A stretch of 64,000 nucleotides of DNA, from positions 15,237 through 79,236 of the forward strand of contig CAZSDU010000012.1 of the NCBI GenBank assembly GCA_964605775.1, read 5' to 3'. Source of the DNA: CAZSDU01 sp964605775. GTDB lineage: Bacteria > Bacteroidota > Bacteroidia > Bacteroidales > FEN-979. Under the pieces are notes generated by a model. The model ran no database searches and was not told where the DNA came from. It saw nothing but the letters and a program-made list of their open reading frames with translations. This document shows, piece after piece, positions 45,353 to 53,989 of the stretch; position 1 is the stretch's first letter, and every line of letters begins with the position of its first letter. A program made the position numbers and the translations under genes.

Positions 45353-47812
45353 TTATTTAAATGATTCGAAATATCTGCCCATAATGCTGAACAATTTCCT
45401 TTTTTCTATCGGTTTGGTTACATAATCATCACAGCCTGCCTTGATAGCGCTTTCCTTTTCCTCGGGTTGAGCATAAGCAGTTACGGCTATGACCGGAATC
45501 CCCGGATGTGCTGATTTAATTTTTTCCGTTGCTTCCAATCCCCCCATAATCGGCATCTTCAGATCCATGAGGATAAGATGGTAAGTTTTTTTTGAAACCA
45601 TTTCAACAGCCTCTTTTCCGTTTATGGCGTGATCGATATGTTCAACTTTGTTTTTTAATAGAATTTCAAGATAAAAGTAGTTGTCCGGCTCATCTTCAGC
45701 AATCAGCACATAGGCCTCAGACCCTTTCAAGGCAGCAATGACTCCTGGTTTTTTTTCGCTGCTTCCCTCTGCCTGTTTTTCGATCGGAAAACGGAAAGAA
45801 AAACGTGAACCCTGATTCGGTTGAGAACTGAAGAAAATTTCACCTCCCATCAGTTCAACCAGGGCTTTGGCAATGTTCAGCCCTAAGCCTGTCCCTCCGA
45901 TGGCTGCAGATAGCACCTGTTCACCACGGTAAAAATTGTCGAAGACAAGAGGCTGTTCCTGCTCAGGGATCCCTATACCGGTATCCTGAATAAAAAATTC
46001 GATAAAGTTATGGTCTGTCCGGTAACCCCATTCAACACTTCCCTTTAAGGTGAATTTCAGGGCATTGGAGATCAGTATATGGAAAATTTTCTGTATTTTC
46101 TCTTCATCCGCCCGAATGATCATCTCCTGATTTTCAACAGGAAGATCCATTTTTAATTCTAGTTCATTTTTTTCTTCCTGAACAGAATAGGCCTGATGTA
46201 ATTCCCGGATAAGGCAGGCAGGACTGAAATTCTTTTTATTGAGGGGAATGGTCTCACTTTGCAGACGCGACATCAGGATGACATCTTCAATCAGCTGGAG
46301 CAATTGTTTTGAACTTTTTTTTACGATGGCGGCATATTGTTGTTTTTCTTCCCCTTCCGCCTCAGTCATCAATTCGGAAAAGCCAATGATGGCATTCATC
46401 GGGGTTCTGATCTCATGGCTCATGTTGTTCAGAAAAGCTGATTTCATACGGTCGGCCTCTTTTGCTTTTTCCAGGGCTGTGATCAGTTTCTCTTCAGTCT
46501 CTTTACGTTCGGTTATATCCCTGACAATGGCCAGAATCCTTTTATGATCCATCGCCATCAGACGGGCCTCAAAATAATTGTGCTGGTTGCTGAAGGCTAA
46601 CTCATATTCAAGAGGCTGGACAGGATTGCCGTATTCCAATTCATGCAGGGTCTGTTTGATTTTTTGTGTCAACTCGGGAGAAAAAATTTGATCCATGTTC
46701 TTTCCCAAAAACTTGTCCGGTGAGGTAAACAGCAATTTTTCGTCAGCGGTGTAATAGTCCAAAAAGTTGCCCGATCGGTCGAGGATGAACATCATATCGG
46801 GTTGTGCCATGAGTAAGGCCTTGTATTTCTCAGTTGCTTCTTTTCTGGCTTTGTTCTCCATGAAAAGAAAATTTTTCTGAATCTGATATTCCTTGATGAG
46901 CCTTGCAATATCCCCGAATTCACCTTTCTGCTCGAGCAGGGGACCAATGGGTTTCAGGTCATCATCAATCAGACTTTTAGTGATCATCTTCAAGGGTTTT
47001 GAAAACCATTTTGATGTCATGATAAAGAATACAAAAGCACTCAGGATCACAGTCAAAACCGTAAAGTATTTGATAAATTTCAGCTTATCCATTTCGAGAG
47101 AAAAAACATTGCTTCTTGAAAACCGCATAAAAAGCATTGTCTGAGCTTTGTAATCCGTTACAGGTCGAACAATATTTTCCTCATTGAGCTCGGATTTTTC
47201 TATGGAGGACTGAAGATCAGAGAAAAAGTCCAGTTTAAACCCGGTGGTTTTTTCGATTTCCGATATATAAGCTGAATCCCATTGTTTAACCGCAATTAGA
47301 TAACCAAGAGGAGGGGTCAGATAATTGATGTCGTATGTTGGGACAATGGGGGCCCCGAATATTTCATAGAGCCGGTCGTTGTATTTCATAAAACATTGAA
47401 GGATTTTATTTCTTTCAAAATAATCCAGGACTTGCAAGCGTGACAGTGAGAAATCCCTTGAAAGGGAATCTTTTGCTGCAAAGATCAGATTTCCAGATTG
47501 ATCATACGCACCCAGATAACTCATGTCGAAAGTAATCCTGACGGCATCCAGGTTCTCTTTCCCCCATACTGTATCTTTGGTTTTTGTGAGATCTGCCATG
47601 CCATCCCATGCTGAATTGTCCTGGACAGGCTTCAAAAATCCCTGGGACTTAAATTCGAGGACGTTTGTAATGACCTGTTCATCACTTTGTCTCAAGGATT
47701 TTTTAAAAATCATGAGTTCCCGTGAGCGGATATGGTGATAAACGAAAAAAACAATAAGGAAGATGGATAGAACCGAAACCAAAAGGATACTGATTTTTTT
47801 ATTCGTTCTCAT
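45353..47812 (-). CDS. CHASE4-PAS hybrid histidine kinase
   Basis: An 819-residue membrane kinase. A first transmembrane helix (about 8-24) and a second (about 248-268) bracket a periplasmic domain with DNSAWDGMADLTKTKD, typical of CHASE4. A HAMP-like linker, PAS (about 345-440), HisKA with NMSHEIRTPMN (His466), HATPase (about 560-675; GTGLGLNIAKALVE) and a C-terminal receiver (about 700-819; LILMDLKMP, TKPIE) follow. It is the only membrane-anchored member and the first gene of the five-kinase run, with a 7-nt gap to the next. Confidence 0.92.
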   Translation of the reverse strand: MRTNKKISILLVSVLSIFLIVFFVYHHIRSRELMIFKKSLRQSDEQVITNVLEFKSQGFLKPVQDNSAWDGMADLTKTKDTVWGKENLDAVRITFDMSYLGAYDQSGNLIFAAKDSLSRDFSLSRLQVLDYFERNKILQCFMKYNDRLYEIFGAPIVPTYDINYLTPPLGYLIAVKQWDSAYISEIEKTTGFKLDFFSDLQSSIEKSELNEENIVRPVTDYKAQTMLFMRFSRSNVFSLEMDKLKFIKYFTVLTVILSAFVFFIMTSKWFSKPLKMITKSLIDDDLKPIGPLLEQKGEFGDIARLIKEYQIQKNFLFMENKARKEATEKYKALLMAQPDMMFILDRSGNFLDYYTADEKLLFTSPDKFLGKNMDQIFSPELTQKIKQTLHELEYGNPVQPLEYELAFSNQHNYFEARLMAMDHKRILAIVRDITERKETEEKLITALEKAKEADRMKSAFLNNMSHEIRTPMNAIIGFSELMTEAEGEEKQQYAAIVKKSSKQLLQLIEDVILMSRLQSETIPLNKKNFSPACLIRELHQAYSVQEEKNELELKMDLPVENQEMIIRADEEKIQKIFHILISNALKFTLKGSVEWGYRTDHNFIEFFIQDTGIGIPEQEQPLVFDNFYRGEQVLSAAIGGTGLGLNIAKALVELMGGEIFFSSQPNQGSRFSFRFPIEKQAEGSSEKKPGVIAALKGSEAYVLIAEDEPDNYFYLEILLKNKVEHIDHAINGKEAVEMVSKKTYHLILMDLKMPIMGGLEATEKIKSAHPGIPVIAVTAYAQPEEKESAIKAGCDDYVTKPIEKRKLFSIMGRYFESFK

Positions 47813-47890
47813 GGAAGATATATTGGTATTTTTTTTCGGCTAAATATACGAAAATGTGTTTTGAAAAACAAAAGTATGTATCTTTCCTCC

Positions 47891-49369
47891 ATGAAAAAAT
47901 GGCGAAAGCATCCGGTCATTTATGAGATCAATACCTGGGTCTGGCTGGAGGAACTTGGCCGTGTTCACGACATTTTCATCGACCTTTCCAATGTACCAGA
48001 GGAAACCTGGGATTCACTTGCCTCCATGAAAACCGATGCAGTATGGCTGATGGGAGTCTGGGAACGTAGTCCCGCGGGAAGGCATATTTCCAACCTGCAT
48101 GAAGGGAATATCACGGATTTTTTCCGGGCTTTGCCTGATTTTCAGCCTGAAGATAATGTCGGCTCTCCGTATTGCGTTAGGAATTATAAAGTTGATTCCC
48201 ATCTGGGCGGAGATGCCGGTCTGGCCAAGGCAAGGGATCAGCTTGCCCGACGCGGGATCCGCCTGATTCTTGATTATGTTCCCAATCATCTGGCTCATGA
48301 TCATCCCTGGGTGGATCTTCATCCTGAATGTTTTATTCAGGGCGGGATCGAAGAGATTGAAAAGGATGCAGTGACATTTACTCGTGTCGGAGAGCGGATA
48401 TTTGCCTGCGGGAAAGATCCTTATTATCCTGCCTGGCAGGATGTTATACAGGTTAATGCATTTCATCCTCAATTCAGGTCGATGGCGGCAAAAAGTGTGA
48501 TAAGCATCGCTTCCCGCTGTGATGGAATCCGTTGCGATATGGCTATGCTGCTGATGAATGATATCTTTGAAAAAACCTGGGGCCCCTATGCCGGTTCCCG
48601 TCCCCAGGAAGAATACTGGACTGGCCTGATCCGTGAAGTGAAAGTGTCCCACCCTGATTTCCTGTTTATGGCTGAAGCTTATTGGGATTTGGAATGGGAA
48701 CTTCAGCAACAGGGATTTGACTATTGTTATGACAAGCGTTTATATGATCGCCTGGAAAACGGAAATGTTCCTGAAATCCGGATGCACCTCAAGGCTGATC
48801 AGGAATACCAGTCAAAATTGCTTCGCTTTATCGAAAATCATGATGAACCCAGGGCATCTTCGGTGTTTCAAAGCGATAAGCGGAAAGCTGCATTCCTGGC
48901 CGTGGCCACACTCCCGGGTGCACGTCTGTTTTATGAAGGACAATTTGAAGGCAGGAGAACAAAACTCCCTGTTTTCCTCCGCCGGCGTCCTGGGGAAGAA
49001 GTGGATAAGGAAATGCTGACGTATTATCAGCAGATCATGAACATCATTGCCCTTCCGGCTTTTCATGACGGACACTGGCAGTTGTGTGAAAGCGGGGGCT
49101 GGGTTGACAATGATCATTACCAGTATATACTGGCATGGACTTGGGAGTGGGAGAATGAAAAATATCTTGCTGTCATCAACTACCGGGATAAAGAATCCCA
49201 GGGTAAGGTCAGGCTTTCCTGGCAGGAATTAGGCCAGAAGAATTGGAAGCTTAAGGATTTGCTTTCAGGGGTGGAATATGATCGCAGCGGGGATGAAATG
49301 TTACAGCCCGGGCTTTATATAGGGTTACCTGCCTGGGGCGTCAATTTATTCAGTTTAAATGAGATTTAA
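47891..49369 (+). CDS. Cytosolic alpha-amylase family (GH13) glycosidase
   Basis: About 492 residues from the ATG at 47891 (other ATG/TTG starts lie up to 30 nt upstream). GH13 regions: DYVPNH (128-133), GIRCDMAM with nucleophile Asp216, AEAYW with acid/base Glu262, and ENHDEPR with Asp318. There is no signal peptide, so it should act inside the cell, perhaps on glycogen-derived or imported maltodextrins. The region after 400 fits the usual C-terminal beta domain. Exact specificity (hydrolase or transferase) is unknown. It lies divergent from the kinase run. Confidence 0.88.
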   Translation: MKKWRKHPVIYEINTWVWLEELGRVHDIFIDLSNVPEETWDSLASMKTDAVWLMGVWERSPAGRHISNLHEGNITDFFRALPDFQPEDNVGSPYCVRNYKVDSHLGGDAGLAKARDQLARRGIRLILDYVPNHLAHDHPWVDLHPECFIQGGIEEIEKDAVTFTRVGERIFACGKDPYYPAWQDVIQVNAFHPQFRSMAAKSVISIASRCDGIRCDMAMLLMNDIFEKTWGPYAGSRPQEEYWTGLIREVKVSHPDFLFMAEAYWDLEWELQQQGFDYCYDKRLYDRLENGNVPEIRMHLKADQEYQSKLLRFIENHDEPRASSVFQSDKRKAAFLAVATLPGARLFYEGQFEGRRTKLPVFLRRRPGEEVDKEMLTYYQQIMNIIALPAFHDGHWQLCESGGWVDNDHYQYILAWTWEWENEKYLAVINYRDKESQGKVRLSWQELGQKNWKLKDLLSGVEYDRSGDEMLQPGLYIGLPAWGVNLFSLNEI

Positions 49370-49382
49370 TCATTATTGATCG

Positions 49383-50096
49383 ATGAGATATTTGGTTTTC
49401 TTCTTTTTGCTCACTTTTTGCACCCCCCGTATTCAGGCTCAGGAGAAAAAAGATACTTTCGATATTACCATGTCGAGCATGCGTTTTCCACATCAGTATA
49501 AAAAATGGGGATTTCAGATTGCTGCCGGTCTGTCTCTGGTAAAGCCTCCCATGGACCTGCTTGAAAACGCGATACAGGCCCCGCTGGTGAATATACACAT
49601 GACCTTCGGTCTTCCCTGGCGGTTTTCCCTGGAAGCGGATGTAACGACCATCATTGTCTCCAATCAGTTTGCCCTTGGCCCCAGGATTGGCTACGGTCAT
49701 AGGAACTTTTATGTTAACCTCGGATGGGATGTCGCTTTTGTTTATGGACAGATGAAACAGGCCGGTTTTAATAATACGGCAAAAGTATGGATCAATTATC
49801 CGAATCTTTCTATCGGTTACAAGCTGAAAAAAATGGCATTTACATTGAAAGGGGAGGTTGTAATCCTGGCAGATGTTTCCATGCAGTCGGGTGAGAATGA
49901 TGTGGTGCGTACGAAAAACTTTTTCAATGGGGGCACAATTGCTTTTTATATTGAACAAAGGTTATGGAAGAATCATGTTTTCATTATCGGGTTAAAGGAT
50001 AATTATGAGAAGTTTTATTGGCCAACCTGGATGCTTTTTAATACATTTAATCGGTTTTATCATATACCTGAACTTTCATTCAGCTGGATATTATGA
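49383..50096 (+). CDS. Predicted outer-membrane beta-barrel protein
   Basis: A 237-residue exported protein: signal peptide (YLVFFFLLTFC, cleavage near IQAQ) and then alternating beta strands such as RFSLEADVTTIIVS, NFYVNLGWDVAFVYG and KKMAFTLKGEVVILAD. I recognise no named family. It overlaps the GDPD lipoprotein gene by 4 bp, so it probably shares a membrane location or function with it. Confidence 0.68.
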   Translation: MRYLVFFFLLTFCTPRIQAQEKKDTFDITMSSMRFPHQYKKWGFQIAAGLSLVKPPMDLLENAIQAPLVNIHMTFGLPWRFSLEADVTTIIVSNQFALGPRIGYGHRNFYVNLGWDVAFVYGQMKQAGFNNTAKVWINYPNLSIGYKLKKMAFTLKGEVVILADVSMQSGENDVVRTKNFFNGGTIAFYIEQRLWKNHVFIIGLKDNYEKFYWPTWMLFNTFNRFYHIPELSFSWIL

Positions 50097-51340
50097 GAGC
50101 AACAATCGTTTCTTTTTTATTCATTTCCCTGACATTTTTTTCCTGTAATAAGGATACTGAAGTCCCCATTCCAACTGCGGGACCTAACTCACTCTTAGCG
50201 GAAACCTATCCCCTGAAAGCCTCGTCAAAAAGATTAATGGAAGGAGTCTACCGGGTGACTTCCGGGGCGGATTTTTTCGGGGATCAGATAGTTGTGAAAT
50301 GGAACCGGACCAGTCTTTCCTTTGCCTGCAGCAATGGTAAATACTTTGTGATGGAGGCAGGTCAGCTCGATTCAGTGATCATCCTCCAGGGATATTGGCG
50401 CAACGGGTACAGTGATGGTACAGGTCTGACCTCATGTTATATCTCCCGAGAGGAGGGTGGGCGATTGATTGTTACTGGCAGTGGCAATCAGCAGATTATG
50501 ATACGAGGGGCATACGGAATTCAATCAGAACTTCCTGAGAAATCCCTGACCCTTGAATTTCTCCGCCCCTTTTCCGAAAAGGTCATGAACAGTAACTTCT
50601 ACATTTTGGCACATCGTTCAGGAGGAAGGACTTCCGATCGCTTACCAGTCTCAGAAAACAGCATTGAAATGATCAATTTCACTGAGAAATTCGGATCAAC
50701 CGGCATCGAAATTGATGTTCGTTTAAGCAAGGATGGAGTGCCTTTCATCTATCATGATCCGGATATTAATATCCGCCTGACCAAAAAATGTCCCCTGGCC
50801 GGCCCGATTGAAAATTATACCTGGGCCCAACTTTCCACCTTTGTCAGACTGATTCACGGGGAAAAAATTCCCACCCTGGAGGAGGCTCTTGTTTTTACCA
50901 TTGACAGTACCCAGCTGAGATTCGTATACCTCGACATGAAAGCCAACAAGGATGCTATGGGAAAAGTGATTCCGATTCAGAAAAGGATGTTGCAGAGGGC
51001 TATTGATAAAGGAAGAGATCTGATCATTGTGGTTGGGATCCCATCCTCCGAAGTGTTAAATGACCTGATGAGCTATCCGGATTACCAGAACATCCCCTCA
51101 CTTTGCGAATTATCCGTGGAGGATGTCCGCCAGGTCAATGCCCTGGTCTGGTCTCCACGATGGACGCTGGGAACACAGAATGAATTGGTCCAGCAAATGC
51201 ATCAAGAAGATAGATTAGCGGTGACCTGGACCATCGATGGGGTAGAATGGATTAAGGAATATATTCAAAATGGAAACTTCGACGGAATGCTGACTAATTT
51301 CCCTTATGTCGTAGCTTATTACCATTACATACAGGAATAA
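50093..51340 (+). CDS. Glycerophosphodiester phosphodiesterase lipoprotein
   Basis: A 415-residue lipoprotein: signal peptide with lipobox ending in FFSC (Cys18). Residues about 20-165 form an unassigned beta-rich domain. The GDPD TIM barrel follows: ILAHRSGG, SENSIEM, GIEIDVRLSKDG and FIYHDPDI carry the catalytic histidines and metal-binding Glu/Asp. Expected to hydrolyse glycerophosphodiesters from lipid turnover in the envelope. The extra N-terminal domain is unusual relative to plain GlpQ. Next gene starts 4 nt later. Confidence 0.87.
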   Translation: MRATIVSFLFISLTFFSCNKDTEVPIPTAGPNSLLAETYPLKASSKRLMEGVYRVTSGADFFGDQIVVKWNRTSLSFACSNGKYFVMEAGQLDSVIILQGYWRNGYSDGTGLTSCYISREEGGRLIVTGSGNQQIMIRGAYGIQSELPEKSLTLEFLRPFSEKVMNSNFYILAHRSGGRTSDRLPVSENSIEMINFTEKFGSTGIEIDVRLSKDGVPFIYHDPDINIRLTKKCPLAGPIENYTWAQLSTFVRLIHGEKIPTLEEALVFTIDSTQLRFVYLDMKANKDAMGKVIPIQKRMLQRAIDKGRDLIIVVGIPSSEVLNDLMSYPDYQNIPSLCELSVEDVRQVNALVWSPRWTLGTQNELVQQMHQEDRLAVTWTIDGVEWIKEYIQNGNFDGMLTNFPYVVAYYHYIQE

Positions 51341-51344
51341 AAAA

Positions 51345-51929
51345 ATGAAGAGACCAAGCCTCCTGATATTGATGATTCTTTTATGTGCTTTTTCAACCTT
51401 GGCACAAAAAAAAGACAGTCTAAAAGTTGTCCTCAATCATTATTCACTAACCATTGGACTGGGGTGGACACATTTTATCAACTCCCTGGAGATCGGGAAA
51501 GAGGAAGCAATAACAGATGCGGCAGGAGTGTCATTGAAATTTTTCTGGGAGCCTGAACACCGTCTCAGTCTTGGACTTGAATCTGGCTTTTATCGTTTAT
51601 ATAAAGTAAAAAATAAAACGTATACCGATATGACTGGTCAGGCAAGCATGTCGGCTATCCCTCTTTTGCTGACCATCAGGATGCGTATCGTGGATCATTT
51701 CTATCTCAGCGCAGGAGCTGGTCTTGCGCTGATGTTCAACAAAGTATCAGGGATAGGTGATCAGGTAAACTGTACCATACTGTCGCTTTCCAACTATCAG
51801 TTTTCAGCTTCCTATCTGTATCCTTTTGGGAATCACTGGCGCGTTGGAGGTGAATTCAAAGTGCTGAATTTCGGTAAAGCAAATGATTGGATGTATTCAG
51901 TTCAGGCCTTATGTGCTTTCAGGTTATAA
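51345..51929 (+). CDS. Predicted outer-membrane beta-barrel protein
   Basis: A 194-residue exported protein with a signal peptide (LLILMILLCAFSTLAQ) and repeated strands (HRLSLGLESGFYRLY, HFYLSAGAGLALMFN, NHWRVGGEFKVLNF), consistent with a porin-like or OmpW-like small barrel. No specific family recognised. Third gene of the 49383-51929 unit. Confidence 0.66.
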   Translation: MKRPSLLILMILLCAFSTLAQKKDSLKVVLNHYSLTIGLGWTHFINSLEIGKEEAITDAAGVSLKFFWEPEHRLSLGLESGFYRLYKVKNKTYTDMTGQASMSAIPLLLTIRMRIVDHFYLSAGAGLALMFNKVSGIGDQVNCTILSLSNYQFSASYLYPFGNHWRVGGEFKVLNFGKANDWMYSVQALCAFRL

Positions 51930-51956
51930 AAAAATGGAAGGAAGGAAAAGATATTT

Positions 51957-51964
51957 TATATTTG
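51957..51964 (+). promoter_or_regulatory. -7 box for the DUF4136 lipoprotein gene
   Basis: TATATTTG fits TAnnTTTG and lies 18 nt before the ATG at 51983. Confidence 0.4.
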
Positions 51965-51982
51965 TCACCTAAAATTTGATCT

Positions 51983-52612
51983 ATGAACACAAAACTTATC
52001 TTCATTCTCATGGTAGCGGGGATGTTCATTTTTACATCCTGCTCCAAGTATCCACCCACTTCTGAGCGACTGCTGGAAGACTTAGTGATCTATACCAAGT
52101 ATGATACCAGTGTTAACTTCAAAGCTTTTGGAACCTTTTCCATTGTTGACTCCATCGCTTATATTGCTCCCAAGGATAGCGGTAAGATTCTGGATGCTAA
52201 TGCGATGGCAATTCTGAACCGAATATCGAAGAACATGATTGACCGGGGTTATCAGAAAGTTGCCAAGAGCCAGAAACCTGATCTGGGGATTAATGTTGTA
52301 GCCGTTAAGAATGTAAATGCCCAGATATTCTATCCAGGATGGTACTGGGGGTATCCCGGATATTTCCCGCCATGGTATTGGGGAGGCGGAGGTTATTATT
52401 ATCCCTATTATCCACCCTATATTACCGCTTATACAACGGGGACACTGATGATCGATATGGTAGACTGTAAAAACGTTCAGCCGGGAGATACCTTGTATAT
52501 CCGCTGGAATGTCTATATCCGCAGCCTGATGACCGGTTATCATACCATTGGTGACCTGGAGAGCAGTATTGACCAGTCTTTTCTGCAGACCAAAGCATTC
52601 AACCAAAATTAA
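51983..52612 (+). CDS. DUF4136 lipoprotein
   Basis: A 209-residue lipoprotein with lipobox FTSC (Cys20). The body has the DUF4136 pattern: YDTSVNFKAFGTFSIVD, NRISKNMIDRGYQKV, PDLGINVVAVKN, an extended tyrosine/tryptophan/glycine-rich loop (PGWYWGYPGYFPPWYWGGGG), then TTGTLMIDMVD. Function unknown in general; members are envelope-anchored. The barrel gene at 52634 follows by 21 nt. Confidence 0.85.
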   Translation: MNTKLIFILMVAGMFIFTSCSKYPPTSERLLEDLVIYTKYDTSVNFKAFGTFSIVDSIAYIAPKDSGKILDANAMAILNRISKNMIDRGYQKVAKSQKPDLGINVVAVKNVNAQIFYPGWYWGYPGYFPPWYWGGGGYYYPYYPPYITAYTTGTLMIDMVDCKNVQPGDTLYIRWNVYIRSLMTGYHTIGDLESSIDQSFLQTKAFNQN

Positions 52613-52633
52613 CCCCATTAAACGAGAGATATC

Positions 52634-53281
52634 ATGAAAAAGATCATATTGACACTATCCGTTCTTATTTTTTTGGGTGGCTTTTCGCAGGCTCAGGAAA
52701 AGACAAGCATAGGATTCACGCCCAAGAGTTATTATTCCTTTTCCTGGAATACCACTTTCACATTGGGTGATTTTAATCAATGGGTTGGAAATCCCAGTCC
52801 TGCCGGATTTGACCTCGGCGGAAGGTTTCTGGTGATGAATGGGTTGACCGCAGGTTTCAATATTGCCTGGCAGCGCGTGGGACAAAAATACGGGTATGAA
52901 ACCTACTACGGTGATGAAGGAGATGCCATTACGGCCACCAATTATCGTTTTACCTGGATGGTGCCCTTTCAGGCGGTGATCGGGTATCATTTTATACCGA
53001 ATAAATTGGTTTCGCCCTATGTCAGTCTGGGTGTGGGTGGCGATTATATGGAACACCATCTGATGGTGCAAGAGATAGATGCTTATCTTACCCGTTGGGA
53101 TTTTTCGCTTACTCCTGAAGTCGGTGCCCTGATCAAGTTTGGAAACTTTTCGAGCTGGGGAGCACTGCTTGCCTTCAATTATAAATGGACGACCAATAAA
53201 ATCGAATTGTACAATGATCTCATTTCCAAGAATCTATCCATGTTCAATCTGAAGGTGGGACTTTGTTTGATCGTTCGCTAA
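52634..53281 (+). CDS. Predicted outer-membrane beta-barrel protein
   Basis: A 215-residue exported protein: signal peptide (IILTLSVLIFLGGFSQAQ) and about eight strands (YYSFSWNTTFTLGDFN, LTAGFNIAWQRVG, SPYVSLGVGGDYMEHH, MFNLKVGLCLIVR). Resembles small OmpA/OmpX-like barrels without a peptidoglycan-binding domain. Follows the DUF4136 gene. Confidence 0.68.
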   Translation: MKKIILTLSVLIFLGGFSQAQEKTSIGFTPKSYYSFSWNTTFTLGDFNQWVGNPSPAGFDLGGRFLVMNGLTAGFNIAWQRVGQKYGYETYYGDEGDAITATNYRFTWMVPFQAVIGYHFIPNKLVSPYVSLGVGGDYMEHHLMVQEIDAYLTRWDFSLTPEVGALIKFGNFSSWGALLAFNYKWTTNKIELYNDLISKNLSMFNLKVGLCLIVR

Positions 53282-53325
53282 GCAGAATGGAGCTGTCAGA
53301 ATTCCTCATTCCTAATTCTTCATTG

Positions 53326-53946
53326 TTATTGAATCCGTCCAATCCGGAATACCAATCCTCCCGTAAACCCAAACTGTACAAGGGTTGAATACAAAGATAT
53401 CGTGGATCCGCTTCCGCCGCCTCCATAATAAAATCCGAATCCTGCTCCCTGTACAGGAATATATGCTTGAGCCTGAAGTTTTAGGCCAACTCTTTTGGCA
53501 AAATAGATTTTAGCTCCACCGTTTATGCCTAAAGAAAAAAACCATGCTTCATTATACTGGCCTTCTTTCGGGTTCATCAGGCATGCACCAAGATTCATTC
53601 CTAAAAAGGGAGAAACCAAAGGGTTGAACCTGAAATTTTTGGTTAGGCCTATCTGAAAATAATTTGCACTGATAGGTGCATTCTTGGAATACATCGTATT
53701 GTAAAGCTTGCCTTCCGCTTTAGTGTCTGAACGATTATAAATAAGATCAACATCCATCACCCGACTGACCCCTATGCTGACCTGACCTCCATACTGAGCA
53801 TTTCCCCTGATGTAGATTTGTCCTTCGCTTCCCGTCCATGTTCCCGGAAAAACGTAACCTCCGAAAGCGGTTACTTCAACCGTTTGTGCCATTGACATCA
53901 ATGAAAAAATTAATGTTACTGCTAAAATCAGGCAATATCTTTTCAT
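53326..53946 (-). CDS. Predicted outer-membrane beta-barrel protein
   Basis: A 206-residue exported protein with a signal peptide (LILAVTLIFSLMSMAQ), strands such as VEVTAFGGYVFPG and GGQVSIGVSRVMDVDLIYN, and a glycine-rich segment (FGFYYGGGGSGS) before the last strand. No named family recognised. Convergent with the preceding barrel gene. Confidence 0.66.
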   Translation of the reverse strand: MKRYCLILAVTLIFSLMSMAQTVEVTAFGGYVFPGTWTGSEGQIYIRGNAQYGGQVSIGVSRVMDVDLIYNRSDTKAEGKLYNTMYSKNAPISANYFQIGLTKNFRFNPLVSPFLGMNLGACLMNPKEGQYNEAWFFSLGINGGAKIYFAKRVGLKLQAQAYIPVQGAGFGFYYGGGGSGSTISLYSTLVQFGFTGGLVFRIGRIQ

Positions 53947-53989
53947 GTGCTAATAATTTTATATTTCATAAATTCTTTTATTTAGCAAA

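Noticed and set aside
48014..48709. Long minus-strand open frame (231 codons) inside the GH13 gene
   Set aside because: It is antisense to a gene with all GH13 catalytic motifs; its translation shows no domain and no start context.
49350..49958. Minus-strand frame of 202 codons opposite the barrel gene
   Set aside because: Shadow of a signal-peptide-bearing barrel gene; composition is unlike a protein and no motif is visible.
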